Assembly (NCBI GenBank): GCA_945862435.1
Contig: CAMAXX010000001.1
Coordinates: forward strand, 155,166 to 219,165
Direction: 5' to 3'
Length of the DNA: 64,000 nt
Source: Pseudorhodobacter antarcticus
GTDB lineage: Bacteria; Pseudomonadota; Alphaproteobacteria; Rhodobacterales; Rhodobacteraceae
Positions 21,447-31,327 of the stretch are shown here, one piece after another; the stretch's first letter is position 1; each line of letters starts with the position of its first letter. Both the position numbers and the translations under genes were made by a program. The notes beneath the pieces were generated by a model. That model searched no databases and was not told the origin of the DNA. It was given only the letters and a program-made list of their open reading frames with translations.

Positions 21447-23210
21447 ATGGCAGGGTTACAGGGCATTTGGGCCGCATGTTTGGCGATGGTTTTGGCGGGG
21501 TTTTTAGGTGTATCACCTTCAACCGCGCAAGAAGGCCTTGCTTGGATCCAGCTGGAAGCCCTTCCAGACCTTGCCAGCGCCGAAGATCGCGCGCGCGCCT
21601 ACAGCGCCGCTTTAGAGGCCGTGTCGGGCTATCGCATTGGCAAAAAATGGTATCTTGTCTCGTTGGGCCCGTTCACGCCGGCCAAGGCGGCAGGCACAAT
21701 GGCCAGCCTTAAGGCGTCAGGTCAAATCCCGCGTGATGCCTTTATCACCGATGGAACAGATCATGGCGCGCAGTTCTGGCCAGTAGGCGCGGCGGCGGGC
21801 GCGGCGGCAGTTGCGGCCACGCAAGCAGCAGAACCTATAACGCCCCCCCCAGAAGAACCGCCGCCGCCGCCTGCCCCTGCCGATGAAACCATCGATCAGG
21901 CGCAGGTCAGCGAAGCGGCACTTTCGCGCGACGAAAAGGCTGAATTGCAGGCGTCCTTGCAATGGTATGGCTTTTACGAAGGCGCGCTAGACGGCAGCAT
22001 TGGTCGTGGCACCCGCGCATCGATGATGGCATGGCAAACAGCCATGGGCTATGAACCCACAGGCGTTCTGACCAGCCTGCAACGCAGTACCTTGGTCGCC
22101 AACCATAAGGCCGATGAAGCAGAATTTGGTTTTACGGTCACGACCGAGGGCGAGGCAGGCATTGAATTTGCCCTGCCAACGGCAATGATGGCATTTGACC
22201 ATTACGAGCCGCCCTTTGTGCATTACACGGCCACAGACGGATCAAAACTGCGCCTTTTGCTGATTTCCGAACCAGGCGACACGGCCACTTTGGCGGGCCT
22301 TTATGATCTTTTGCAAACGCTTGAAGTTGTGCCCACAGCGGGCGAGCGCAGCCTGCAAGACAGCGAATTCACGATCAACGCTTCCTCAGATAGCATCGCC
22401 TCTTTCGCCACCGCCAAAACCAGCAAAGGCGCGATCAAAGGCTATCTTTTGGTGTGGGAGCCCACGCAGGCCGAAACCGCGCAGCGTATAAGAGCGACCC
22501 TTGCCAGCACACTGCGCAGCACGGGCGATCAAGTTTTAGACCCGGGCCTTGTGCCACTGGATGATGCCATTAAACTAGGCGTGATGGCTGGCATGGCCGT
22601 GAAAGAACCCACGGCCGTTGTCTCGGGCATTTACGTGGATGCAGATGGCCTGGTGCTGACGCAGTCAGATGCCGTGGGCACATGCGCAAAAATCACACTC
22701 GACAACGTTCTTGACGCCGAAGTGGTGGCCAGTGATGCCGCGCTTGGCGCGGCCATTTTACGCCCCCTCTCGCCAGCATCCCCCTTGGCCGTTGGCTATC
22801 CCGCAACCGAAAGCTTAGGTGCGGGCGCAAGCGTGCTGCTTGCGGGCTATTCCCTGCCCAAAGGGTTACCCGCCCCCGTCCTGACCTTTGGTCAAGTGCA
22901 GGCCGCTGGCGGGCCAAGCGGCGAAGCGGGATTGCTGACGATTTCCGCCAATGTCACGCCATACGATTTGGGCGGGCCGGTACTCAACGACAAAGGCGCA
23001 CTTTTGGGGATGATATTTGGCACAGAAATTGGCGGCAAATCTTTGCCGCAGGGCATATCCCTTGCCCGTGATATGGCCAGCCTTGCGCCGTTGTTCGCAC
23101 GGGCCAATGTGGCAGCGGTGTTCAGCGATGCCGCGGCGGCAGCGCTGTCACCTGACGCGTTGAATGCTGCAGCGATGGGCATGACAGTGCAGGTCACCTG
23201 CTGGCCCTAG
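21447..23210 (+). CDS. Secreted protein with SPOR-like region, peptidoglycan-binding domain and trypsin-like C-terminal domain
   Basis: LQASLQWYGFYEGALDGSIGRGTRASMMAWQ (PG_binding_1-like); C-terminal protease-like fold. Confidence 0.6.
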   Translation: MAGLQGIWAACLAMVLAGFLGVSPSTAQEGLAWIQLEALPDLASAEDRARAYSAALEAVSGYRIGKKWYLVSLGPFTPAKAAGTMASLKASGQIPRDAFITDGTDHGAQFWPVGAAAGAAAVAATQAAEPITPPPEEPPPPPAPADETIDQAQVSEAALSRDEKAELQASLQWYGFYEGALDGSIGRGTRASMMAWQTAMGYEPTGVLTSLQRSTLVANHKADEAEFGFTVTTEGEAGIEFALPTAMMAFDHYEPPFVHYTATDGSKLRLLLISEPGDTATLAGLYDLLQTLEVVPTAGERSLQDSEFTINASSDSIASFATAKTSKGAIKGYLLVWEPTQAETAQRIRATLASTLRSTGDQVLDPGLVPLDDAIKLGVMAGMAVKEPTAVVSGIYVDADGLVLTQSDAVGTCAKITLDNVLDAEVVASDAALGAAILRPLSPASPLAVGYPATESLGAGASVLLAGYSLPKGLPAPVLTFGQVQAAGGPSGEAGLLTISANVTPYDLGGPVLNDKGALLGMIFGTEIGGKSLPQGISLARDMASLAPLFARANVAAVFSDAAAAALSPDALNAAAMGMTVQVTCWP

Positions 23211-23348
23211 TTGCCCTAGCGTGTGGCAGGTGTAGGGACGGATGCCATACGCGGGCAATACGCTTTACATACGGATGCCAACTATAAAAAGCGTCGCCCA
23301 GAACACTGCGCGCCGCTTTGATTGCGGCAGGCTGGTTCGCCGCAATTA

Positions 23349-24443
23349 TTAGCCGACGTGATACAGGCTTGCGAACAAACGCGGGTCAAGCGATGTTTGC
23401 GCAAAAGTTGGCCCCTGCGTCAAAACCGACACCGCATCATGGCTGTGCAGGCTTTCTTGATGGCTTGCCACAATCCGAAAATCTCCAATGCGATCATCGG
23501 CTTGCACCGCCGCGCAGAAACTGCGCACCGCGTCTTCGACAAAAATCGGATTGGCCGCGTTCAGTTCGGCAAAGGCTTGTTCATCTTCGCGTTTGACCAT
23601 AACTTGCGTCTCAGTCGGCACGGCAGCGCGGGCAATCTCGATCAGGTCTTCAAACCACAAAACCGCCCCCGCCGCCATTTCCACCGAAATCCGCGCCACC
23701 GACCGCTGACTGTGCGGCGTGGCCAATTGCCCCCGCGTCATCCGCGCATGTTCGGACAATTCCAGCGAACATGGGCAGGTGCTGGAATAAACAAAATCCA
23801 GATGCATCAAGCGCTTACGCACGCCCGCCACTTCGACCAATTCCAGCGCAATGTCGTAATACTGCCAGCCTTGCAGACCAGACCGCAGGCTTGGAACCTG
23901 CAGCGGATAGGACAGGCGCATTTGAATCCGCGCATCAAAACTGCCCAAATCGCGCATGTAATCGTCCAGCGCCGCCTCGATCACGCCAAACGAAAACTCA
24001 GCTTCCGAGTGGGCATAAAACGACCGCATGATGCGGGACATGTTGATGCCCTTTTTCTCGGCCTCAAGGCTAACAGTTCCCGTGACAGACGTTTCCAGCA
24101 GCACTGGCGCGCCAATCTTGGTCTTGTATCGCAACGGCAGCCGAAAATTGGAAATTCCGACATGCTGGATCAGCTGCTTTGCCCCACGGATCAGGCTGGA
24201 CGGGCCATTTTGCAAATCTGGAAGGCTGTCCTTATATTCGTTTGCCACCACAAAATCAGCGGGATAATCGCGCGAAAAAACGGGGTAACCGTTGCCGATC
24301 AAAGCCAGCGCGCCGTGATCCAGCGCCGCGATTTCTGCTTCAGACGCACGCGCAGCCCATGTGCGCAAGACGGCCAACGCAGCCGCCGCTTCGTCTGTGC
24401 TGGGCGCAAGCCCCGCATCCGAGAAATGAATATTCACGACCAA
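23349..24443 (-). CDS. folE2: GTP cyclohydrolase FolE2 (type IB)
   Basis: YPADFVVANEYKDSLPDLQNGPSSLIRGAKQLIQHVGISNFRLPLRY; STCPCSLELSEH. Confidence 0.88.
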   Translation of the reverse strand: MVVNIHFSDAGLAPSTDEAAAALAVLRTWAARASEAEIAALDHGALALIGNGYPVFSRDYPADFVVANEYKDSLPDLQNGPSSLIRGAKQLIQHVGISNFRLPLRYKTKIGAPVLLETSVTGTVSLEAEKKGINMSRIMRSFYAHSEAEFSFGVIEAALDDYMRDLGSFDARIQMRLSYPLQVPSLRSGLQGWQYYDIALELVEVAGVRKRLMHLDFVYSSTCPCSLELSEHARMTRGQLATPHSQRSVARISVEMAAGAVLWFEDLIEIARAAVPTETQVMVKREDEQAFAELNAANPIFVEDAVRSFCAAVQADDRIGDFRIVASHQESLHSHDAVSVLTQGPTFAQTSLDPRLFASLYHVG

Positions 24444-24561
24444 TCCCCCAATACAGCCTAAGGTTGCAAGCCATCATTTAAACTTTGAGGCGACGCATGC
24501 AACCAATTTACAGATTATACGCAGAAATTTCCCGATCAGATCACTACAAAGCGACAGATTT

Positions 24562-25752
24562 TCACACAGAAATCGCAGCAAGCCCGCGAGAAAGGTCGCT
24601 GATAAGATCTTCTGTATCTTCTAAACCAACTGACAAACGAATCAACCCTAAGGTGATTCCCAGAATATCCTTTTGTTCAGGACTAAGACGCGAATGGGTG
24701 GTTGTGGCAGGGTGGGTCGCAATCGATTTTGCATCCCCCAAATTGTTGGAAATCTTGATGATCTGCAATGCGTTACAAAAGGCAAATGCCGCTTCTTTTC
24801 CACCCTTCAGATCAAAAGTCACCAAGGTGCCACCTGCTCCGCCCATCTGCTCCATCGCCAACATATGCTGGGGATGGGTGGGTAAACTGGGGAACCGCAC
24901 GAAATTCAGGCGCGAATCACCTTCCAGCGCGCGGGCGATGGTCTCGGCGCTGGCAGCCATAGCGCGGCACCGCAAATCAAGCGTGACCATGCCGTTCAGC
25001 ATGATCCAAGATGTGAAAGGGCTCATCGCGCCGCCCGTGTGTTTCATGTAAGGTTCGACAGTTTTGCGGATAAACTCGCGCGTTCCGCAAATCACCCCGC
25101 CCAGCGCACGGCCCTGCCCGTCAATATGTTTGGTAGTGGAATAAACCACCACATCCGCGCCCTGATCGACCGCGCGGCTGAAAATCGGCGTGGAAAAAAC
25201 GTTGTCCACAATCACCAGCGCCCCAACGGCGTGGGCAATTTGCGAAACGCTGCGAATGTCGACCAATTCTAGCGTAGGGTTGGACATCGATTCGAAAAAC
25301 ACCGCTTTGGTGCCCGCCCGCACCGCGCTGCGCCATTCATCCAAATTCGCGCCATCAACAAAGGTCACCTCAACGCCGTATCGGCGCAGCACCTCGTCCA
25401 GCACGTAATGGCACGACCCAAATAGCGCGCGCGATGACACGATATGATCGCCCGCGCGCAGCATCGCCGTTAGCACGCCTGACACAGCCGCCATGCCGCT
25501 GGCGGTGGCAAATGCGTCTTCGCAACCCTCTAATGCGGCGATGCGTTCTTCGAACATGCGGGTGGTGGGGTTGCCATAGCGGGCATAAACAAACTCATCC
25601 TCGCCCGCTGATATAAACCGCGCCTCGGCGGTTTCGGCATCGGGGTATACAAAGCCTTGGGTTAGGAAAATCGCTTCGGCCATCTCACCATACTGGCTGC
25701 GGCGGCTGCCCTGATGCACGAGTTGCGTGCGCGTTTTCCAATCGTTCGACAT
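24562..25752 (-). CDS. metZ: O-succinylhomoserine sulfhydrylase
   Basis: TRTQLVHQGSRRSQYGEMAEAIFLTQGFVYPDAETAEARF; VYSTTKHIDGQGRALGG. Confidence 0.9.
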   Translation of the reverse strand: MSNDWKTRTQLVHQGSRRSQYGEMAEAIFLTQGFVYPDAETAEARFISAGEDEFVYARYGNPTTRMFEERIAALEGCEDAFATASGMAAVSGVLTAMLRAGDHIVSSRALFGSCHYVLDEVLRRYGVEVTFVDGANLDEWRSAVRAGTKAVFFESMSNPTLELVDIRSVSQIAHAVGALVIVDNVFSTPIFSRAVDQGADVVVYSTTKHIDGQGRALGGVICGTREFIRKTVEPYMKHTGGAMSPFTSWIMLNGMVTLDLRCRAMAASAETIARALEGDSRLNFVRFPSLPTHPQHMLAMEQMGGAGGTLVTFDLKGGKEAAFAFCNALQIIKISNNLGDAKSIATHPATTTHSRLSPEQKDILGITLGLIRLSVGLEDTEDLISDLSRGLAAISV

Positions 25753-25772
25753 ATCGGCCCCCTAGACCAAAT

Positions 25773-25803
25773 AAAAAACCCCGAAACCAGCGGGCTTCGG
25801 GGC
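25773..25803 (-). terminator. Rho-independent terminator between SAM-II aptamer and metZ
   Basis: Minus strand: gccccgaagcccgctggtttcggggttttttattt (GC stem followed by T-run). Confidence 0.75.
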
Positions 25804-25807
25804 AACA

Positions 25808-25872
25808 GCCCTAACCCTTTTAGCGGAATGTTTAACGTGGCCCGCAATCTGGTAACAAAGCGCCACACATCG
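25808..25872 (-). promoter_or_regulatory. SAM-II riboswitch (metA-type) upstream of metZ
   Basis: Minus strand: gtggcgctttgttaccagattgcgggccacgttaaacattccgctaaaaggg; conserved GCCACGTTAAACA..CCGCTAAAAgg core and P1 pairing. Confidence 0.85.
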
Positions 25873-26001
25873 TGAATAACCTTTGGGGCCTGCTTGGTCA
25901 ACCACCTAGAAGGGGTTGTGAATTTACAATTCCGTCACCCGTCCGTCACGCCAATGTTGCATCGCAGCGGTATCGAAGTGTTGCAAACAAAGAGGGCGCA
26001 T

Positions 26002-26928
26002 ATGCCATACAGCCTTGCCCATCATCCAGAGCCGCCCTTTACTGTGCGCATGGGCAAAGATGGGCGGCTTGCGTTGGATCACGCCGAGTTGGCCCTACGG
26101 CTTGCCCGTCTTTCGCCAACTGCACCTGTGGTGGCCATGGTACATGGGTTTCGCTTTGCGCCAGACGCTGGGCAGCATTGCCCCTTTGGACATATATTCG
26201 CCCTAGAGCCGAAGGCTGAGTTGACCAAACGCCGCGACAGAACCCTTGTCTCTTGGCCGCGCCATTTAGGTCTTGGTGGGGAGGCGGGGCTGGCGATTGG
26301 CTTTGGCTGGCCCGCGCGCGGCACATTGGGCCAAGTCAACCGCAGGGCCGAGCAGGCAGGCGCTGCGCTGGCGCAGCTTGCCGCAGCGATTGCCGAAATA
26401 GACCCAAACCGCCGCCTTGATATCATTGGCCATTCTCTTGGCGCGCGGGCGGCACTCGCCAGTCTTCACTATGCCCAAGCTGGCCACATGGGCCGCCTGA
26501 TTTTGTTGGCCGCAGCCGAAACGCGCCAGCCCGCCCTGCGCGCCATGCGCACGCCAGCAGGGCAAAGGGCGCAGATCATCAATGTCACCACCCGCGAAAA
26601 TGACCTGTTTGACGCTGTATATGAATGGGGCGTGGCCTTGGGCCGCGATACTGCTATCGGGCAGGGTTTGGGCTGTAGCCTGCCCAATTGGATCAACCTG
26701 CAACTGGACGCGCCGCGCAGTCTGAATGCGCTGGCCGAATTTGGCTTTGCCTTGCCCAGCACACCCGCCCGCATTTGCCATTGGTCGCCCTACATCCGCC
26801 CAGGCATTTTTGGCCTATATCGCGCGCTGCTAAACGGCAGCATTGATTTGCAAGCTTTGGCCGCAGCCCTGCCCAGTGCCCAGACCCAACGATGGAGCGC
26901 TCTTTCCCCGTGGCGCTATGCCCACTAA
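26002..26928 (+). CDS. Alpha/beta hydrolase
   Basis: LDIIGHSLGARAALASLH (GHSLG nucleophile elbow). Confidence 0.7.
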   Translation: MPYSLAHHPEPPFTVRMGKDGRLALDHAELALRLARLSPTAPVVAMVHGFRFAPDAGQHCPFGHIFALEPKAELTKRRDRTLVSWPRHLGLGGEAGLAIGFGWPARGTLGQVNRRAEQAGAALAQLAAAIAEIDPNRRLDIIGHSLGARAALASLHYAQAGHMGRLILLAAAETRQPALRAMRTPAGQRAQIINVTTRENDLFDAVYEWGVALGRDTAIGQGLGCSLPNWINLQLDAPRSLNALAEFGFALPSTPARICHWSPYIRPGIFGLYRALLNGSIDLQALAAALPSAQTQRWSALSPWRYAH

Positions 26929-26931
26929 GGC

Positions 26932-27549
26932 CTAAGGTTTTTCAGCATCTTCAGTGCTGTATTTTTCCAGCAAGGGATATTGGCTGGCAAAGAACGCAAG
27001 CAGCGCCAAAGTGTCGCCAAATGTCTTGAAAAACACCCATGCTTCGGTTGACCCGAACCGCCATATTAATTCGTTGGCCAAGGCCAGCGATATAAAAAAC
27101 AACGCAAGCCTGCGCGTTAGAATCATCCAACCTTGTGGCTGCAGCGGCAAGGCCGCATCCATCACATCGCGCAAAAATGATCGCCCGCGCAACAAGCCCA
27201 CCCCAAGCACCACCCCAAAAAAGCCAAACAGCAGCGTGGGCTTCATTTTGATGAACATCTCATCATTCAGATAAACCGTTAGCCCCCCCATGATGACAAC
27301 CAGCGCCAGCGACAGGATTTGCATTTTTGACAGCATTCCCGTCAGCACCCAAAGCAGCGCCGTCGTCGCCAGCATGACCACGATGAACGCCGCCGTTACG
27401 GTGATAAATCCAGAGTATTCGGTGCCAAAGAAGGTGTATGTATTGTCCTTCATCCGCCCAAAAGCGATGAAAAACGCAACCAGCGGGCCAAGTTCGAAAG
27501 CCATTTTGACAAAGGGGTTCAGCTCTCGTTTTTTCATCTCAGCCTCCAA
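26932..27549 (-). CDS. Inner membrane-spanning septation protein (IspZ/YciB family)
   Basis: LNPFVKMAFELGPLVAFFIAFGRM; multiple TM helices. Confidence 0.8.
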   Translation of the reverse strand: MEAEMKKRELNPFVKMAFELGPLVAFFIAFGRMKDNTYTFFGTEYSGFITVTAAFIVVMLATTALLWVLTGMLSKMQILSLALVVIMGGLTVYLNDEMFIKMKPTLLFGFFGVVLGVGLLRGRSFLRDVMDAALPLQPQGWMILTRRLALFFISLALANELIWRFGSTEAWVFFKTFGDTLALLAFFASQYPLLEKYSTEDAEKP

Positions 27550-28438
27550 ATTCCATCACCACCGCGCCAAGCGCAATCAACGCCATAAGGCACGCGCGGG
27601 CAAGCCCAACTTTTTCGCCCAAGATCGCCCAACCAATCAGCGCGGCAAATACTGTTGAGGTTTCGCGCAGCACGGCCGCCTCGCCGACCTTGTCCAGCCT
27701 TGTCGCCAGCATCACCGTGCCAAAGCTGAAAACGGCAATAATCGCCCCGCCAAAGCCCAGTTTTGCTAGCGCGGGCCAATCGGCGCGCGGCAGGGCGCGG
27801 ATGCGGCCCACCGTGGCGAACGGCATGATAATGCCGTCCAAAAAGAAAAACCACGCCAGAAAGGTGAACGGGTCTGCCGTAGCGCGAATGCCCCACGCGT
27901 CATAGGTGGTATAGGCCGCCACCGTCACCCCAGCGGCCAACGCAAAGCCAAGGGCGGGGATCAGCGTATCGCGCCCCACCGCCAAAAATCGTAGATTATA
28001 GGCAGCCAGCCCCAGAATGCCGCCCGACAGCAGCAGCACCCCTACCCATTGCAGCGGGGCGTAAACCTCGGCAAACACCGCTCCCGCGATCAGAACTGTC
28101 ACCAGTGGCCCTGTGCCGCGCACCACTGGGTAAACCACTGTATAGGCCCCGCGCGTGTAGGCCATGGCTTGCAGCACCTTGTAGGAGATATGGATCAGCA
28201 CCATCCCTGCAAAAATTGGCCACATAAACGGCTCGGGCCACGGCACAACAAACAGTGCAATTGGCGCGGCGATCAGCCCGTAATTGGCATCGATCACGCC
28301 GCGCGTGACCCACGGATCAAACCGCCCCTTTTGCAGCGCGCCAAACAGCGCATGCAACACTGCTGCCATCAGCACCAGCGCCATGGCCAAATGCTCCCCC
28401 GCTGGGGTGCCTTCCAACGAGATAAACCATGCCGACAT
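27539..28438 (-). CDS. EamA/DMT family transporter
   Basis: ~10 hydrophobic helices; RGAYTVVYPVVRGTGPLVTVLIA. Confidence 0.75.
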   Translation of the reverse strand: MSAWFISLEGTPAGEHLAMALVLMAAVLHALFGALQKGRFDPWVTRGVIDANYGLIAAPIALFVVPWPEPFMWPIFAGMVLIHISYKVLQAMAYTRGAYTVVYPVVRGTGPLVTVLIAGAVFAEVYAPLQWVGVLLLSGGILGLAAYNLRFLAVGRDTLIPALGFALAAGVTVAAYTTYDAWGIRATADPFTFLAWFFFLDGIIMPFATVGRIRALPRADWPALAKLGFGGAIIAVFSFGTVMLATRLDKVGEAAVLRETSTVFAALIGWAILGEKVGLARACLMALIALGAVVMEFGG

Positions 28439-28441
28439 GTA

Positions 28442-29398
28442 TTAGCGATCCAATCCCGTCAGAGCGCGGGCAAAGTCTTTGGGATCAAAGGGGGATAGAT
28501 CATCAATCTGCTCGCCCACACCAATGGCATGGATCGGCAGGCCAAACTTATCGGCCAAGGAAACCAAAACCCCGCCCTTGGCGCTGCCATCAAGCTTGGT
28601 CATAATCAGGCCCGATACATCAGCAATTTTGCGGAAAATCTCGACTTGCGACACAGCATTTTGCCCTGTGCTGCCATCCAGCACCAAAAGGGTGTTATGC
28701 GGCGCGGATGGATCTTTTTTGCGAATAACGCGCACAATTTTGGCAAGTTCTTCCATCAAATCAGCGCGGTTTTGCAGACGGCCTGCGGTGTCGATCAGCA
28801 GCAAATCTGCGCCATCAGCCTCGGCCCGCTCCATCGCGGAAAACGCAAGTGAGGCAGGGTCAGACCCTTCTGGCGCGGTAAGCACAGGCACGCCTGCGCG
28901 GGTGCCCCAAACCTGCAACTGCTCGACCGCAGCGGCACGAAACGTATCCCCTGCCGCGATGACAACCGACTTACCCGCTGCTTTGAACTGGCTGGCAAGC
29001 TTGCCAATGGTTGTGGTTTTGCCCGACCCGTTCACGCCCACAACAAGCACCACCTGTGGACGCTTTGGGTAAATTGGCATCGGCCTTGCAATCGGGGACA
29101 TGATACGGGTGATTTCATCTGCCAGAAAACCGCGCAATTCGGCGGCCGAGACACGCTTGCCCATGCGGCCTGCCGCCACATTCGCGGCCACCCGCGCGGC
29201 CGTATCTGGCCCCATATCGGCCGAAATCAGCAAATCTTCTAGCGATTCCAGCATCGCATCGTCAAAAGGCGCACGCGCCTCGCCGCCGAGCAGCCCGCCG
29301 ATCAAGCCCTTTTCAGCGGGAACCAGTTCGTCCAGCCCCGCGCCAATTTTGCCTGATGATCGCGTCAACCGCTCGCGCAGTTTGTTGAAAAAGGACAT
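28442..29398 (-). CDS. ftsY: Signal recognition particle receptor FtsY
   Basis: GVNGSGKTTTIGKLASQFKAAGKSVVIAAGDTFRAAAVEQLQ; LIDTAGRLQ; TKLDGSAKGG. Confidence 0.93.
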   Translation of the reverse strand: MSFFNKLRERLTRSSGKIGAGLDELVPAEKGLIGGLLGGEARAPFDDAMLESLEDLLISADMGPDTAARVAANVAAGRMGKRVSAAELRGFLADEITRIMSPIARPMPIYPKRPQVVLVVGVNGSGKTTTIGKLASQFKAAGKSVVIAAGDTFRAAAVEQLQVWGTRAGVPVLTAPEGSDPASLAFSAMERAEADGADLLLIDTAGRLQNRADLMEELAKIVRVIRKKDPSAPHNTLLVLDGSTGQNAVSQVEIFRKIADVSGLIMTKLDGSAKGGVLVSLADKFGLPIHAIGVGEQIDDLSPFDPKDFARALTGLDR

Positions 29399-29572
29399 AG
29401 TTTCCCCGAATTGCAGCAAAACTGCCGCGCTTATCTCTAGCTAGTCAATCGCGGGGCTAAGGGCAATATGGCAGGCGCATTCTCGCGCGGGCGGTCCCTT
29501 CTAATTTGATTGGAACAACCCTGCGCTTAATGCCGCACTGGCATTGCACGCGCAGTCTGCTAGATTTGCATT

Positions 29573-30616
29573 ATGCCGCGCACTAATCCCCTTTGGCTGT
29601 TCGCTTTTGCCGCCCTTTTGCCCCCAGCCTTACTGGCGATGGGGATGGTTTGGGGCGGGGCGCTGGCATGGGCTGGCCTTGCCGCGATCACGCTGTTCGC
29701 CGCCCTGATGGACCGCTTTGACGGCCTGTTTATGGGCGCCGCGCCCGAAGGGGCCGAGTTTCCAGCCGCCGATAGCCTGATCGTTGCTTTGGCTGCGCTG
29801 CATATCGCGCTGCTGCCGTGGCTGGTCGCGCATTTGGCCGGGCCGGCCCCGCTGAGCGATAAAATTGGCTTATTCGTTGGCGCGTCGCTGTGGCTGGGCC
29901 AAATAAGCAACCCCGCTGCGCATGAGTTGATCCACCGCGCCCCGCGCGCGCTGTTTGCATTGGGCACAGTGATGTTGGGTATGGTGCTTTTCGGACATCA
30001 CACATCGGCGCACCGCTTGGTGCATCACACCCATGCCGCCACACCGCTGGACCCAAATACAGCGCGCTCAGGCGAAGGGTTTTATGCGTTTTTCCTGCGC
30101 GCATGGGCGGGCAGTTTTGCGCGCGGTTTGCGGGCCGAAAACGATTTGCGCGCACGCAAATCCGGCAGAAAGGGATTTCACCCATACATCTTATATATTG
30201 GGATTTCAGCGGCAAGCTTGGCTTTGGCTTTCGCCCTTGGTGGGCTGATCGGGCTGGCAATCTGGACACTTCTGTCCCTGTCGGCCACAGCGCAACTGAT
30301 GCTGTCTGATTATGTGCAACATTATGGCCTAATGCGCGCCAAACTGCCAAATGGTAAATACGAACCGGTGCAAAACCGCCATTCTTGGAACGCGCCGCAT
30401 TGGTATTCCAGCGCTATGATGATCAGCGCGCCGCGCCATTCAGATCATCACGCCCACCCAAGCCGACCCTACCCCGCGCTGCGCCTGCCTAATGCCCAAG
30501 ATGCGCCGCGCTTGCCGTGGCCGCTGCCACTTGCCTGCACCATCGCGCTGTTTCCCCCGATGTGGAAACGTGCAATCCGCCCGCATCTTAAGCCGTGGCT
30601 AAACGCTAACCCATAG
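29573..30616 (+). CDS. Membrane fatty acid desaturase/alkane monooxygenase (AlkB-like)
   Basis: His boxes AHELIHR, GHHTSAHRLVHHTHAATPLDP, SDYVQHYGLMR, PRHSDHHAHPSRPY. Confidence 0.8.
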   Translation: MPRTNPLWLFAFAALLPPALLAMGMVWGGALAWAGLAAITLFAALMDRFDGLFMGAAPEGAEFPAADSLIVALAALHIALLPWLVAHLAGPAPLSDKIGLFVGASLWLGQISNPAAHELIHRAPRALFALGTVMLGMVLFGHHTSAHRLVHHTHAATPLDPNTARSGEGFYAFFLRAWAGSFARGLRAENDLRARKSGRKGFHPYILYIGISAASLALAFALGGLIGLAIWTLLSLSATAQLMLSDYVQHYGLMRAKLPNGKYEPVQNRHSWNAPHWYSSAMMISAPRHSDHHAHPSRPYPALRLPNAQDAPRLPWPLPLACTIALFPPMWKRAIRPHLKPWLNANP

Positions 30617-30992
30617 GCGTGGCAAGTTCTACAAGCACCCCGTTCAAATCGCGCAAATAAGCCACCGTTTGCCCCCAAGGCTTGACTTGCGGGGATGCTG
30701 CAACCACCCCACCTGCCACGATGGCGCGCTCAAAGGCCTCTGGCACATCATCGCAGATCAAGCAAATTTCAATCCCAGCGCTGGGCAGATCCGCGCGGTT
30801 GGGTGCATAAGAAAACCCATGGCTTTGCGCCAGATCATCGCGGGCGAATGACAGTGTTGTGCCCGATGTCTCCATTTCGCCGTAATCGGCTTCGGGTGTC
30901 TGAAAACGGCAGGTCAGACCAAAGGCAGATGCGTAAAACGCAACCGTGGCCGAAACATCTGCCACATAAATTATGGTGTATCCCAGTTTCAT
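30606..30992 (-). CDS. VOC/glyoxalase-bleomycin resistance family protein
   Basis: MKLGYTIIYVADVSATVAFYASAFGLT...RDLNGVLVELATP. Confidence 0.8.
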   Translation of the reverse strand: MKLGYTIIYVADVSATVAFYASAFGLTCRFQTPEADYGEMETSGTTLSFARDDLAQSHGFSYAPNRADLPSAGIEICLICDDVPEAFERAIVAGGVVAASPQVKPWGQTVAYLRDLNGVLVELATPMG

Positions 30993-31327
30993 TGTGCTTG
31001 CCCTACTGCAAAGGCGCGGGCGATATAGCCTTCCACATCCTTGGCCAAGATATCGCCCATGCTGCGCAACTTGATGTGGCGGCGGTGCTTGCCCGCGCCC
31101 TCTAAAACGCCCAGCGGATCGTCAAAGGCCGCACCATGAGTGAACTCGACACTCATATGTTCGCTATACGCATATATCCCGCACAAGCAGGTTTTTGGCG
31201 CGCCTAATTCCCGCTCAAAGACAATGCCGCCATACATTGGGCGGTGGCCCACATCAGGCGCATGGCGGGCCACAGTTTGCATCATCCAATCAGTGAGCAA
31301 CGTTTGAAAATCATCACTGAGCATCAA
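30989..31327 (-). CDS. TfoX/Sxy N-terminal-like domain protein
   Basis: RPMYGGIVFERELG..ICGIYAYSEHMSVEF; size and position. Confidence 0.5.
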   Translation of the reverse strand: MMLSDDFQTLLTDWMMQTVARHAPDVGHRPMYGGIVFERELGAPKTCLCGIYAYSEHMSVEFTHGAAFDDPLGVLEGAGKHRRHIKLRSMGDILAKDVEGYIARAFAVGQAQ

